The notes beneath the pieces are model-generated. The model was given only the letters and a program-made list of their open reading frames with translations, searched no databases and was not told the origin of the DNA. The translations under genes and the position numbers were made by a program. DNA of 64,000 nucleotides from Codonopsis lanceolata (taxonomy: Eukaryota > Streptophyta > Magnoliopsida > Asterales > Campanulaceae). The stretch spans positions 63,247,631 to 63,311,630 of the forward strand of contig CM028379.1 of assembly GCA_013146195.2 (NCBI GenBank). Direction: 5' to 3'. Below are positions 35,506-47,625 of this stretch, one piece after another; positions within the stretch are counted from its first letter, which is position 1, and every line of letters starts with the position of its first letter.

Positions 35506-36826
35506 CTATGGGTTGCATAACCAATAAAGTACAATCCACGGTTTTGGAACCGATTTTAACCTTTTAGGTGGTGGGACAGCTACTTTAGCTAGGCACCCCA
35601 CACTTTGAGGTATTTGTAGGATCGGTTTTCGACCATGCCATAATTCATGGGGCGTTTTGTCCAATTTCTTGTGGGGAAGCTTGTTTAACAAGTAATTGGC
35701 GATGAGCACCGCCTCCCCACATTTCGTTCGGGTGAGGGATTAAAGCAATAATCGTTCATCATTTCCTTTAAGGTTCGATTTTTCTTTCGGCAATCCCATT
35801 GGATTGTGGGCTATATGGGGGTGTAACTTTGTGAATAATCCCGTGGTCAGCACAGAAGTCTTTGAAGGGAAAAACATATTCACCTCCTCGATCAGACTTA
35901 AGAATTTTTATCTTCTTTGAAAGTTGATTCTCGACTTCGTTTTTGTAAAGTTTAAAAGCTTCGAAGGCTTCAACTTTACTTTTTAAGAGATAGAGATGAC
36001 AAAACTGGGTACAATCATCAATAAAGGTGATGAAGTATTTGTTTCCGCCATAAGATTCTATGGATTTTAAGTCACATAGATCACTATGAACCATATCTAA
36101 TGGTGTTGTGTCACGCTCGATTGTCTTAAATGACGTTCTTGTTTGCTTAGCTTCAACACAAGTATGACATTTGTTATTTTTATTAATGCGACTTGGAGGA
36201 ATTAATTCCATTTTCATTAATCGTCTCATAGAGTCATAGTTAACATGACCTAATCGATAATGCCAAATATTGAAATGCTCAAGCAAGTAAGAAGAAGATG
36301 GTGCTGTAGCACTTTTATTATCAATTTTGTACGCGGTGTTAACCACCATTACATTACACTTAAAAAGGCCCTCATCGAGGTAACCTTTACCAATAAAAAC
36401 CCCACTCTTACTTAAGATAAATTTGTCCGACTCAAAAGCCAACTTAAACCCATGTTTAACCAAAAGAGAACCGGAGATCAAATTTTTGCGAATGTCGGGA
36501 ACATGAAGGACATTGGTTAGCACCAACTCCCGCCCACTCGTCATTTTCGGGTTACTCACTTGGCCTTTGCCTTCCACTCCCGAAGTAGATGAATTGCCCA
36601 TGAAAAGCTTTTCCCCGGACTTCACCTTGTTGTAGCCGAGAACATCTTGGCATCGCCGCAGAGATATGACGCTGTCGCGGTGTCCACGAACCACTCGCGG
36701 CCGTGCCAACCATGTTTGTCTCGGAGACGACACATACCATGCTGATCTCTTCGTCAACCATGTTGGCTTCACGCTTGACCAGTTTTTTGCCTCGGCACTC
36801 CGCAGCTTTATGTCTCTTCTTATCAC
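35506..36826 (-). pseudogene. Copia-2 protease remnant and integrase
   Basis: The main frame, 35768-36826, contains LGHVNYDSMRRL with CHTCVEAKQ (HHCC zinc domain), then HSDLCDLKSIESYGG, KSDRGGEYVFP and SPQSNGIAERK with the catalytic D, D and E. 35506-35709 adds ANYLLNKLPHKKLDKTPHEL and ends at IGYA next to the deletion. The protease motif survives only in a third frame (REWFVDTATASYLCG, DTA in place of DTG). Confidence 0.87.
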
Positions 36827-37556
36827 AGTTCAAGCACTTGCCCTTGAACTTGTACTTCTTTCCTTGCGTAGACGTCCCTTCCCCGGAGCTTTTACGCTTC
36901 CCGTTCTTGGCGTCTTGCTCGACCACATGCGCCTTCTATGGGGCGAAGCTCGCTTCTTGTCGGCGACTCGATTATTACCGCTTCAATGTAGCCTTAGGAT
37001 CAAATCCTCCAACGACATATCTTTGCGTTTATGCTTGAGATAGCTTTTGAAGTCTTTCCACGCGGAGGTAGCTTTCGATCATTGCCGCAGACTTGGAATG
37101 CTTGGAAACTATCATCCCGCCTTCTACCGCTATCTCGTGCAAGATAAGTTGGAGTTGTTCAACTGTGTCACAACACTTTTGGAATCATTCATCATAAATT
37201 CTAAAAACCTAGCAACTACGAATTTCTTCGAGCCGGCATCTTCGGTTTTGTACTTCTTTCCAATGATTCCCAAAGGTCCTTGGCCGTCTTAAATGGGTCA
37301 GTATATCGTCGTATAACGAGTTATCCATCCATTTAAGATGTAGTTCTACTGAAGGAAGTCCTGAGTGCTTCCATGACTCGACAACGACGCGGCGGTGATC
37401 CGTTTCCCCTTCTTTCAAGATAGGGGTTGATTCCTTCAGGCACTTGGACATGTTCAACGTCGTAAGGTAGAAGAGCATCTTTTGTTGCCATCTCTTGAAC
37501 TCTTTGCCAACAAACTTTTCGGGGCGCTCACCGTGAGTGTGAACGGTGGTATGCAT
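36552..37556 (-). pseudogene. Copia-2 gag, fragmented
   Basis: 37209-37556 has FVGKEFKRWQQKMLFYLTTL, a Copia gag N-terminal motif. 36552-36926 contains a knuckle CLNCDKKRHKAAEC (Arg where Gly usually precedes His). The frame between 36926 and 37209 is disrupted. Confidence 0.8.
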
Positions 37557-37609
37557 AATTTACGCCATGGGCGGTTATGCAGCGGGGTTCCTTTTCCGAA
37601 TTGGAAGCC

Positions 37610-39161
37610 ATGCTGCACACAAACAAGATTATGCTAAGTTATATGAAACACTATTGTTTCTATATAATTAGCAACAGATTTTAATAGACTCTCCTGTGTA
37701 GTCTTATTAAAACACTGATATTAATACAACTAAGTATCAATCAAAATAGCCTTAATTTAAAGGGAAAAACAGCTTTAAGTAGTACTTAGAATAGGCTGTC
37801 AAGTTTTATAAACCTACTGAAATAGTGATAGGTTTGTCCAAAATTATAGGTTGAATCTCATCAGTTTGAACAGATGATGTTAATTAAATAGCAAGCTTGA
37901 TTAGTATTGCAATCAGAATGTAAACAGAATGCTAAATCTGTAACTTGTAACAACAATCGAAATGCAGATCTGAATCTGTAACTTAAAAGCGGATCTGTCT
38001 GAAGCGAAACGAGAATGTATGTTTGAAAACAGACTGGTTTTAATGCAGTAATAGATTTGCACACTTCTGAAAGGCTGTGCAGAAACAAAATTGTTGTGCA
38101 GATTTATTGCAGTTTACTGAGTTTGTATAACAAAGTAGTTTAAACACAGAAGTAGCAACATGAACTAGAAACTGAAACTGGTATAATGTAATGCTTTAAT
38201 CTGTAACATGCTGTTTTTGTTTTTGCTAAGTATGCAGAATCCGTTTTACTAAGCATGCGGCAGCGATATGTGTTCGGTGTGAAAGCATGTCTGGCGAAGT
38301 GAATTACAAGCGATTTTTAGCGGAAGGCGAAATAGATAAGTAAATTCAGTGCAGAAGCAAAACATGAAGCGAAAGTGGTCAGAACGAGACTAAACAATGT
38401 CTGAGTTTAGAATCGAGAACATATTAAGGCGTAATAGATGAAAGTCTGAGCAGCTTGAAACTGAATACGTATGCTTGAAAAAGCTTGATTTAATGCGATA
38501 ACATAAAAGCAATTTATGAAGAAATTTATGTTTATGAACTTCTGTTTAAGTAGTTTATATGCAGAAAATCTGGTTGTTTAATCTTAGTAAAACTGAAGCA
38601 AGAATATGAATTATCAAGGCAGATTTCTGAACAGAAATGTATGCAGAATCTGTATGTTGTAACTAAGCAGGTATGAAACAATCTGTTAAAAGACTAATCA
38701 CTGCATGCAGAAACGGGTTAGTACTAACATGTAAAAATGCAGTAAAAAGGTTCTGCAGTGGTGTGAAAATAGTCTGAAACTGTATGTATCCTCAGGTTTG
38801 AAAACAAATATATATCATGCAGTTCAGAGTATGGTTCTGTAATTTGATATAGAACCAGATTATTATACTGATTTTGTAATTTAAACAGATGTTAAATTCG
38901 AAACAGTTAATGAAAGCGGTTTTCATACGGCTGCACAGGTTTTAATCTGTGTATATTTAACAATCAGATTAAGTTATGGTCTGATTCTGTAACTGTTTTA
39001 TATACAGTTTGAGAAACAAAATCAGAAGTTTCTGTAATGTGAAAGAAACCAAACCGAAGCAAGTAGAATCGATTAAATGCAAAAAGCAGTTACAAAAATG
39101 CGGGAATTTGTCCTTTCTTTGGAAAGCGAAAATCAAACCAAAATGAACTTTGTCTTAAGAT
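37610..39161 (-). other. Long AT-rich leader of Copia-2
   Basis: About 1.5 kb without open frames, full of loosely repeated words such as AATCTGTAAC, GCAGAAT and CTGAAAC. It sits between the gag start and the 5' LTR, so it is the untranslated leader or an insertion in it. Confidence 0.6.
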
Positions 39162-39775
39162 TGTTAGTAGGGGTATGATTGATTTAGGTTTCCAGAGTGT
39201 TTAAGGAAGAGAGTAATAATATCCTCGAGCAATTAAGCTCTTTCCTTAAGACAAAAAATTGACCCGTTATCAGACTGGACGGGATATATCAGTGTGTCTC
39301 CTGTTTCGGGATACTTACGTGATTGAAGAGGCGGTCCTCAGTTCTTGATCACAGGCGAATCAAAGGTATAGGCGAAAGGTTGTAAAAGCGGCGAATTCGA
39401 TTACAAAAAAGCGAGTTTTTGGTGTATTTAAGTGGCGATTTGGGGATGTGGGTTGGGAAGCGGTTGGGCATGCGAAAGCAGAACAACCTTCGACAGAACA
39501 TAGCGATTAACCACACACCAAACCGGTAGCAAAGATAGGTTTAGCGGGCAAGGCCAGGCCAACCAACCCCGACATAGGCGGTGCGGCGTTGGACCTGCAC
39601 CTAGGTAGGTCTTCCCTCCTACACAAAGTGTGTGTGGCCCAAGGGCTCAAAGCAAACCTCAAAGCTCTACCTTATAAGGTAGAGTTTGTTTCATTTTGTT
39701 CCCAATGTGGGATTCCCACATTATACACTTACATAACTCCCTTATTCAAGCTTTTATGGAAACAAGTTTCCAACA
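39162..39775 (-). repeat. 5' LTR of Copia-2
   Basis: 614 bp, TGTTAGTAGGGG to CCAACA; on the minus strand it starts TGTTGGAAACTTG, matching the usual TGTTGG LTR start. Confidence 0.8.
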
Positions 39776-39780
39776 GATTC
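39776..39780. repeat. Right 5-bp target duplication of Copia-2
   Basis: GATTC, as at 34819-34823. Confidence 0.75.
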
Positions 39781-39835
39781 TTATATTTTGTTACAATGAT
39801 AGCACATGGCCTTCAATTATATATATAGGACGCTT

Positions 39836-40990
39836 TCGTTTCATTAGAAAGAATCTTGAATTGTATTACAAACCCTGTGGACATTTGATGTGCTCCGTTT
39901 ATGAAAGTTTTAAAGAAAAGTAATGAGCACTGAGTCTAAGAAAATAGTTGAAGTAATAGCACAAAGCATTGTGATCAACAACAGGTATCATGATGCCCCT
40001 TGTTTGGGTTATTCATATGGAATACCCGAGATGATACAGGTAAATTTACTCTGTACATTTTTTACAGACTTTACAGACTGCACCTTCTACCTACTTCTAA
40101 GAAGCTCATGTAAATACTTTCAAACTATCTTATATAAACATATTTTGCTTTAACCTAATTGAATGAATCTATAAGAAGTTGCTTATAAAAAAATAGGATT
40201 ATAATAAAGGACATAGATCATATGGAGAATAAACAAACATAAATTTCATGTATCTTGATGCCCCATTCTGCCTTATAGCTTAGGGCTATAGTAGCACTAT
40301 ATTTTCACCCAACAAAATAACTAATGTTCACAATTTCCATTAATTTGATTAGTAACGATAATAAATTTAAGATTCTTTTGTGTAAAGTAGGTATATATAG
40401 ATATACCTTTCAGTTGAGCAACTACTCCTCAATGGAACATGTTTGATATTCTAAGCCTCATTTTGAGCCGTTCAAAGAGCCCAAAAACTTCAACAATTAA
40501 GTCAAGTGTGTTGCTTGAAATCTTCAACATATATGGTTTTGGTGTATTCATTTTTTCCTTTAAATTATGTTGAAACAGTGTTTCACACAACATACTTCAA
40601 TTTGCATCATGTGAATGAAATCTTCTAGACACATGTTTCTTGATCCCGCTCTGCATGTTGGAAGATTGGTCATCATGGGAAAAATGAAGAACAAAGTGAA
40701 TCAGGTAATGATACACTCAATAATCACACACACACACACACACATATATAGGAAAATTGATGGATTACATATATGAATACACCAAAGCAAAAGAATAGCT
40801 GATAATGGTACCTGACTCTTCTTGGTAATTGCATTCCAAACTATAAATTTTTGAGGTGTCCCCACATGAAGCACAACATAAACACATACTAATTAGATTT
40901 TAATTGTCCATTGCAGGTTGTTTGGATTGATCTCATTCACTTGAATGAATATGGGCGGACTGAAGTGATTGTGAACATATTAATCCTATT
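39836..40990 (+). other. Exon-like fragments of unknown identity
   Basis: Three short pieces look exon-like. 39923-40039 reads MSTESKKIVEVIAQSIVINN then APCLGYSYGIPEMIQ and stops at a GT donor. About 40629-40704 reads HMFLDPALHVGRLVIMGKM after a TTCTAG acceptor and ends CAG/GTAATG. About 40918-40990 reads VVWIDLIHLNEYGRTEVIV after a GCAG acceptor. The phases of pieces one and two do not match, so this is probably a gene remnant or coincidence. I do not recognise the protein. Confidence 0.3.
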
Positions 40991-40999
40991 ATTTATACT

Positions 41000-41149
41000 G
41001 ATTTTTAAAGTCAAAAAGCTATTAGCTATTTAGTTGCACATGTAATGTTTCGGCTGCCTTTAGTTTCTAGATTCACTTATTGTTATTTACAATGTAACAA
41101 ATATAGTTTTTATATTCAATTATCTTGATTCCAGTAAATGTAAAGTTTT
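41000..41149. other. AT-rich spacer
   Basis: Leads into the minisatellite; nothing else seen. Confidence 0.4.
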
Positions 41150-42151
41150 TTTAGAAATCTATAAAAGACTTCTACTTAATTATCGCCATAGAAGAAATGT
41201 ATTTTACATTGTTTAGAATAATATGTTAGTTTAAAAAGTCTTATATAAAAGATTTATACTCTTATTACAAATAAAAGAGATGTATCTCACATTGTTTAAA
41301 AAGAAAAGTTAGATTTTAAAGTCTTTAAACTAAAGACTTCCACTCTTATTACAAGAGATGTATATTGCATTGGTTACAAAATATTCTACTATTATTACCA
41401 ATAAAAGAGATTTATCCCAGATTGATTAGAAATTGATATTGGTTTTAAAAATATTATTATTAATTACCGATAGAAGAGATGTATCATACATTTGTTAGAA
41501 AGTGATGTTGGTTAGACTTCTACCATTATTACAAATAGAAAATGTATATCTCACATTGATTATAAAATGATGTTGATTTTAAACTTTTACTATTATTAGC
41601 AATAGAAGAGATAAATCACACATTTGTTATAAATTGATGTTGGTTTTAAAATACTATTATTACTAATAAATAAGATACATCCTACATTGGTTAAAAAGTT
41701 ATGTTGATTTTAAAAGTCATTAGATAAAAAGACTTATACTTTTATCATCAATAGAAGAGAAAAGAAAATATGTAACTCATTATATAGAAAAAGATGTTGG
41801 TTTTATATTTTGTTAAATAAAAAACTTATACTATTATTACCAAATGATGAGATGTATTCTACATTGATTAGAGAACGATGCAAGTAGTAAAAGTCTAGTC
41901 TTTTTATGAAAGACTTTACCAATAGAAAAAATATATTTCACATTGGTTAAGAAAATGATATTGGTTTAAAATATTTTTAGATAATGTATCTTACATTGGT
42001 TACAAAAAGATGTATCTCACATTATTTAGAAAGTGATATTTATTATAAAAGTCTTTAGATAAAAGAATTTTTATGTTATTATTAATAAAAGAGATGCATC
42101 ACACATTGTTTAGAAAGAAATATTTGTTTGAAAACTCTTTAGATAAAAGAC

Positions 42152-42199
<48 letters not shown>

Positions 42200-42479
42200 G
42201 TTATAACCAATAGAAGAGATGTGTCCCACATTGTTTAGAAAGAGATGTTTGTTTCAAAAGTTTTTATATGAAAGACTATTATTATTATTATAGAAAGATG
42301 TATCTCACATTTGTTAGAAATTAGTGTTAGTTTTAAAAATACTATTATTACAAATATAAAATATGTATACCACATGGTTAGAAAGAAATGTTTGATTTAA
42401 AAGTCTTTAGATACATTTTTAAACTTTTATTACCAATAGAAATAGAAAAAAAAATCTCACATTGTTAGAAAATGAATAA

Positions 42480-43375
<896 letters not shown>

Positions 43376-43467
43376 TTAAATTATTATAAATTGAAGAGTT
43401 TAACAATCAAATTATAATGTTTAAAAGTTATATTATTATTACTAAAAAAAGATGTATCTCACATTGT

Positions 43468-43493
43468 ATCCGTGTCATGGGCACTATAACTAG
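43468..43493 (+). mobile_element. Helitron-like 3' end
   Basis: CCGTGTCATGGGCACT (imperfect GTG...CAC stem), short AT spacer, ACTAG, then T. Resembles the hairpin-CTAG-T end at 22419-22448 in layout but not in sequence. It may close the minisatellite-bearing segment; the 5' end is unknown. Confidence 0.35.
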
Positions 43494-43580
43494 TATATAT
43501 GAATCTATAACACTAACAAAATTCAAGCATTAAATGAGTTTTGATTTAAATTTGGTGTGAAAGGACATGAGATAGTCTTA

Positions 43581-44194
43581 GAGCATGTACAACAAAGCTT
43601 CCTATTTGGAGAGCTTAAGCTCCATTTTTTTCTATTTTATTACAAAAATGCCATTAAGCTCCCCAATAAAAATATTCTTTCAACAATGCACAAACTCCAA
43701 CACTTTTATACACCCCATCATTTTTATCTCAATTAATTTAATATTTTTATAGAAAAATGGCTAAAAATTTGAAAAATTCATTGAAATTTTTTCTGATATC
43801 CAAATGAAACAAACCAAATCTCTATTTGTAGGTAAAAATGTTTACTTTAATACAGGAAATTTTTTTTTAAAAAAAATATATTTTATGGCTTAAAATGTGT
43901 CAAAAACAGCGAATAGAAGAAAAAAAATTTGGACTTTATGGGATGAGTGGACAGCGCTGCTTGTTGGGGATAGTACACAGAAGCTGTCGGCTTCATTTTC
44001 CTCAAAACTCAGTGTTTTGGGCTTCATTTGTATTAAACGACATAGTTTGTTTGAGTTTTTTTTAAGCTCAGGAGCTTCTTTTGCTCCCAAACACACTTTA
44101 TGCTTATCTAAGCATTTTTGAGGAGCCTTGTTGTTTCATGGAATCTCAAAGAATCCGATTAAGCATCCTAGAAAATCCACCGTTGTTAATGGTC
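43581..44194. mobile_element. Tourist-like (PIF/Harbinger) MITE
   Basis: GAGCATGTACAACAAAGC at the left and GTTGTTAATGGTC at the right form degenerate inverted ends; TTA flanks both sides (43578-43580, 44195-44197), the preferred Harbinger target. 614 bp. A small minus-strand frame inside has no recognisable domain. Confidence 0.65.
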
Positions 44195-44226
44195 TTATAT
44201 TGGTCATTTTCTTTTATGGATACACA

Positions 44227-45275
44227 TAGTGGTGTTAAAATGGGTTGTGTTAGCCCGTCCCGCTACTTAAAAGAGGTGGGTTATATTGATATTTCTTAGG
44301 TCCGTCACTTTTTTGGGCTGTCCTGCCCTACTTAATGGTGAGTTGAAGTGGGTTGTGGATCGGCTCGTCTAAAGTTATCAAATGAGCTTGGCCCTGTGGC
44401 CCCTGGGTGGCAAGAGGGGCTACCGCCATGAGCCCCAATTTTGCGGTCCCAAATGTTTGGGTACTACCTTATATTTAGTATATATATATATATTATAGGG
44501 CAAAACACACAAACGGGCCACCCAACTTTGGACCATATTGCAATTCGGCCACCGAAACTTTGGTTCATCTATTTTGGTCACCCTACTTTCGCTATGATGC
44601 AAGCCGCCCCATTTTTTGATGGCCGTTAGATTTGGCCGTTAAGTCATGTCAAATGTCTATTTTACCCTCAGAATATTAATGGAGGAACAATTATTTTTAA
44701 AAAGGGGTCAAACTGTAAATGATTGAACCTTGGGATGTTACAGACTGCTCATATTCATCTCTCTCTTCTCACTCACACAGAGATCTCCCTCTCTCAAATC
44801 CCACCCCCTTCTTTCTCCGGCGAACTTCACCCCGCCCCCATGGCGGGGACCTCTCTCTCACCATGTCTCCAAATCCCAACAATCCACATCCATGGCGGGG
44901 ACCTCTCTTTACCGTGATGATAATTCGACCCCTCTTTTTACCGCTTTTTACCGCCTTGATCTTACAAGGAACAAAGATCGAAACCCAAGCGACTCCCTCC
45001 CAAACCCAAAGACTCTCACCGATTTTGTCTCTCTCTCTCTTTTCATCTTCATCGCCGACATCGACATCTAGGGTTCGTCTCTCTCCTCATCTCTCATCTA
45101 TCTTTCATCGATTTCATCCCCATCGCCCCATGAACTCAATTCGATCGGCGACCATCCGTCTCTCTCCCTCCTCATTCATCGCCGACGCTGCGACATTGAC
45201 GGCCCTCACCGATTTCGTCTCTTTCTATCTCCTCCTTCATCACTTATTTAATCGTCAAGATCGACATCTGGGTTC

Positions 45276-45307
<32 letters not shown>

Positions 45308-46480
45308 CTCACCGATTTCATCCACATCGCCCACGAACTTCGATTCCCCCTTTCTTCCTCCCGCCTCTCCCTTCATTTCTCTCCTTTTGTTGGTGTTTAA
45401 AACCCTAGATCGATTAATTGAATCGATCAATCGAGTTGGTCTGGCCCTTCAATCGATCGAGATTAGCGTGGTGGTGCTACCGCGACGAGGTTGGTGATCG
45501 AGAGTTGGCCGGGCGAGGCGAGGTAAGGAAGGTGTGAGATTAGTGTGTGGTGGTGGAATTTGGGGTTAGGTTTTGTTGGAAGGGAGGAGAGAGAGAGAGC
45601 GAGAAGATGAAGATGTTTGGCGGTAGATGCCGCAGTGCGTGCGAGAGATGCGTGTGAGATGTGAGATTTGTGAGATCTCTGCTGGAGGTGAGAGATGTGT
45701 GTGTGTGTGTAGAGATCTCGTGAAGATGAATGTATCCAAAACACACAAATCCAAAACAGATCTGTGTTTGTGTGTAAGAGATAAGATGAACGATATTTAC
45801 ATTTTTATTTACATTTTCACCCCTTTTAAATATAATTGTTCTTTTATTGATATTTACGTGGGTAAAATAGACATTTAACATGATTTAACGGCGAAATCCA
45901 AAAATAACCGACATCCAAAAAATGGGGCTTGCAAAATCTAAAGAGGTGGCCAAAATAGATGAACCAAATATGGTCCAAAGTTGGGTGGCCCATTTGTGTG
46001 TTTTTTATATTATGTTGTCAAAAAATTACAATTGATTGGTTTCACCCATTGGTTAAAATGTGCATGATTGAAGGTAGAGGTCACAAGTTCAAATCCTAGG
46101 TTGTTACTTATTTTAGTTTTAATCTGTGAACTGTATATAGGTTATAACGTGTTGATTAATTTAGTGTAGAATAGATGATCTAATGGTTAACATACTTGGT
46201 AGATTCTGAGAGTTTTTGGGTTCAATTATTGCTATAAATTTTTTACTTTTCTTTTTCTCAATACTTTAAATGATTTCATTTTTATAAAGGACTTTTTTTT
46301 GGCGTGAACTCTGACGGGCCTCTATTGGCCGTTGGGTCCGCCCACCCACCACTTTAAAAAGGTGAGTTGAGTTGATATTTTTTAGATCCGTCATATTTTT
46401 GGGCCCGCCCGCCCCGCTAAATAACGGGTTGAAATGAGTTGTGGGTCAGCTCGCCCCACCAACCTATTTTGACAGCTCTA
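44227..46480. mobile_element. hAT-type element split by a nested MULE-type element
   Basis: The left end TAGTGGTGTTAAAATGGG and right end ATTTTGACAGCTCTA correspond to the termini of the 292-bp MITE at 25959-26250. 44227-44400 aligns with the reverse complement of that MITE's right half and 46312-46480 with its left half. Flanks GATACACA and AATACATA agree at 6 of 8 bases, a decayed target duplication. The middle holds the MULE-type insertion plus about 300 bp of other AT-rich DNA. Confidence 0.72.
44498..46005. mobile_element. Nested 1.5 kb MULE-type element with a C/T-rich cargo
   Basis: Long inverted termini: 44498-44667 pairs with the reverse complement of 45860-46005, sharing GGGCCACCCAACTTTGGACC, GGTTCATCTATTTTGG and CAAATGTCTATTTTACCC-type stretches (the right copy lacks about 34 bp). 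It starts GGGCAAAACACAC, like the GGCAAAAYGCAC start of the large MULE. TATATTATA and TATATTATG flank it (8 of 9), in AT-rich sequence. The interior (44720-45750) is C/T-rich; the 44719-45408 frame is Ser/Leu/Pro low complexity with no domain. An internal duplication shares CACCGATTTYGTCTCT and CGATTTCATCCMCATCGCC (about 45024-45150 and 45207-45350). Confidence 0.72.
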
Positions 46481-46794
46481 AATACATATTCACATAAGCT
46501 TCAAGAAAGATGTTTTTGGCTTGATTTAAGTTATTTTATTTTATTTTATTTTTGTCATCATAACTTATTGGCTTGATTTTTATAATTTTAATTTGTTTAA
46601 GAATTAAAAAATTAAAACAATCGAAAAACTAAAAAATCAAAAAACAAGTCATCACTTATAACAACACAATGGCCAACTTGAAGCGCCAATGTTGACCGTC
46701 TTTCTTAGCCATTTTTCTTATTCGTTGAATACGCCAAAACGGTCATAAAAAACGGTGGCCGCATCTCGTTCAAAGATGACGGCGATAGTTTTTT
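46481..46794. other. AT-rich spacer
   Basis: Includes TTTTATTTTATTTTATTTTT near 46535 and AAAAATTAAAAC tracts. No gene. Confidence 0.4.
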
Positions 46795-47309
46795 GATTTT
46801 GGAAAAATACCATAAGTCCTATTAAAAAATTATCATGTTTAAAAAATCTATAAAAAAATTCTTTTATTTAAAAAGTTACAATGTTAGACTTTTAATACAA
46901 AACAGTTCAAAAGTTAAAGATTTTTATCAACGTCGTTAGGATAAAAACTTTCATTTTGGAGGAAATCTTATTTTCTTAATGATGATAAGATTGTATTGTA
47001 TATCATAATAATAATAGTAATGATTTTAATGATAATAATACAATGTTATTATTATTATTATTATTTTCAACTCCCTCTATTCTTAAATTACTATCCTAGT
47101 TGTTTTTTAGTCAAATTGAAATTTAACCTATGTTTTTAAATTCATAAAACATGTCATTTGTAGAACAATAATTTATGAACGAATTGAGTAATTTATGTCA
47201 ATACTATTACTATTTTAAAAAAATCTTATTTTTTCAGACCTTTATGAAATTGTAATAGTCATAGTAGACCAGTAGTAGTAATTGTCAAAATAATAATAAT
47301 AATAATAAC

Positions 47310-47343
<34 letters not shown>

Positions 47344-47625
47344 GTATCAAAAGTATTGATTCTACTGCTATTGTTGTTATTGTTATTGAAGTTGTTATTT
47401 TTGTTATTAATATAATTTTATCATCATTATCTTCCTTGGAAAAAAATACTAAGATTCTAAGTTAATATTCTAACAACGTTAATAAAAATGTTAATTTTTG
47501 ACTTTTTAATATAAAAAGTCTAACTTTAGGATTTTCAGATAGAAAAATTATTTTTAAAACTTTTTGAATATATGTGAAATTTTTAGTAGGTTTTTTATTT
47601 TTTTGGTATTATTGCCTTTTCTTTT
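46795..47625. repeat. AT-rich dispersed repeat, copy B
   Basis: Partner of 42480-43375. Includes (ATA)n at about 47295-47342, short ATT arrays, and a Stowaway-like CAACTCCCTCTATTC start at 47069 without a clear right end. Confidence 0.6.

Larger units (their letters stand above)
34824..39775 (-). mobile_element. Copia-2: deletion derivative of a Ty1/copia element
   Basis: Both LTRs start TGTTAGTAGGGGTATG; the right one ends in TTTCCAACA and GATTC flanks the element. Gag and integrase lie in the usual order on the minus strand, but RT and RNase H are missing: the integrase C-terminus at about 35490-35510 joins directly to a 3' LTR that has lost its own first 120 or so bases. A 1.5 kb AT-rich non-coding leader (37610-39161) separates gag from the 5' LTR. 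No initiator-Met primer site is seen next to the 5' LTR. Confidence 0.85.

Noticed and set aside
44719..45408. 229-codon Ser/Leu/Pro frame as a protein gene
   Set aside because: C/T-rich low complexity with an internal duplication inside a non-autonomous element; no domain.
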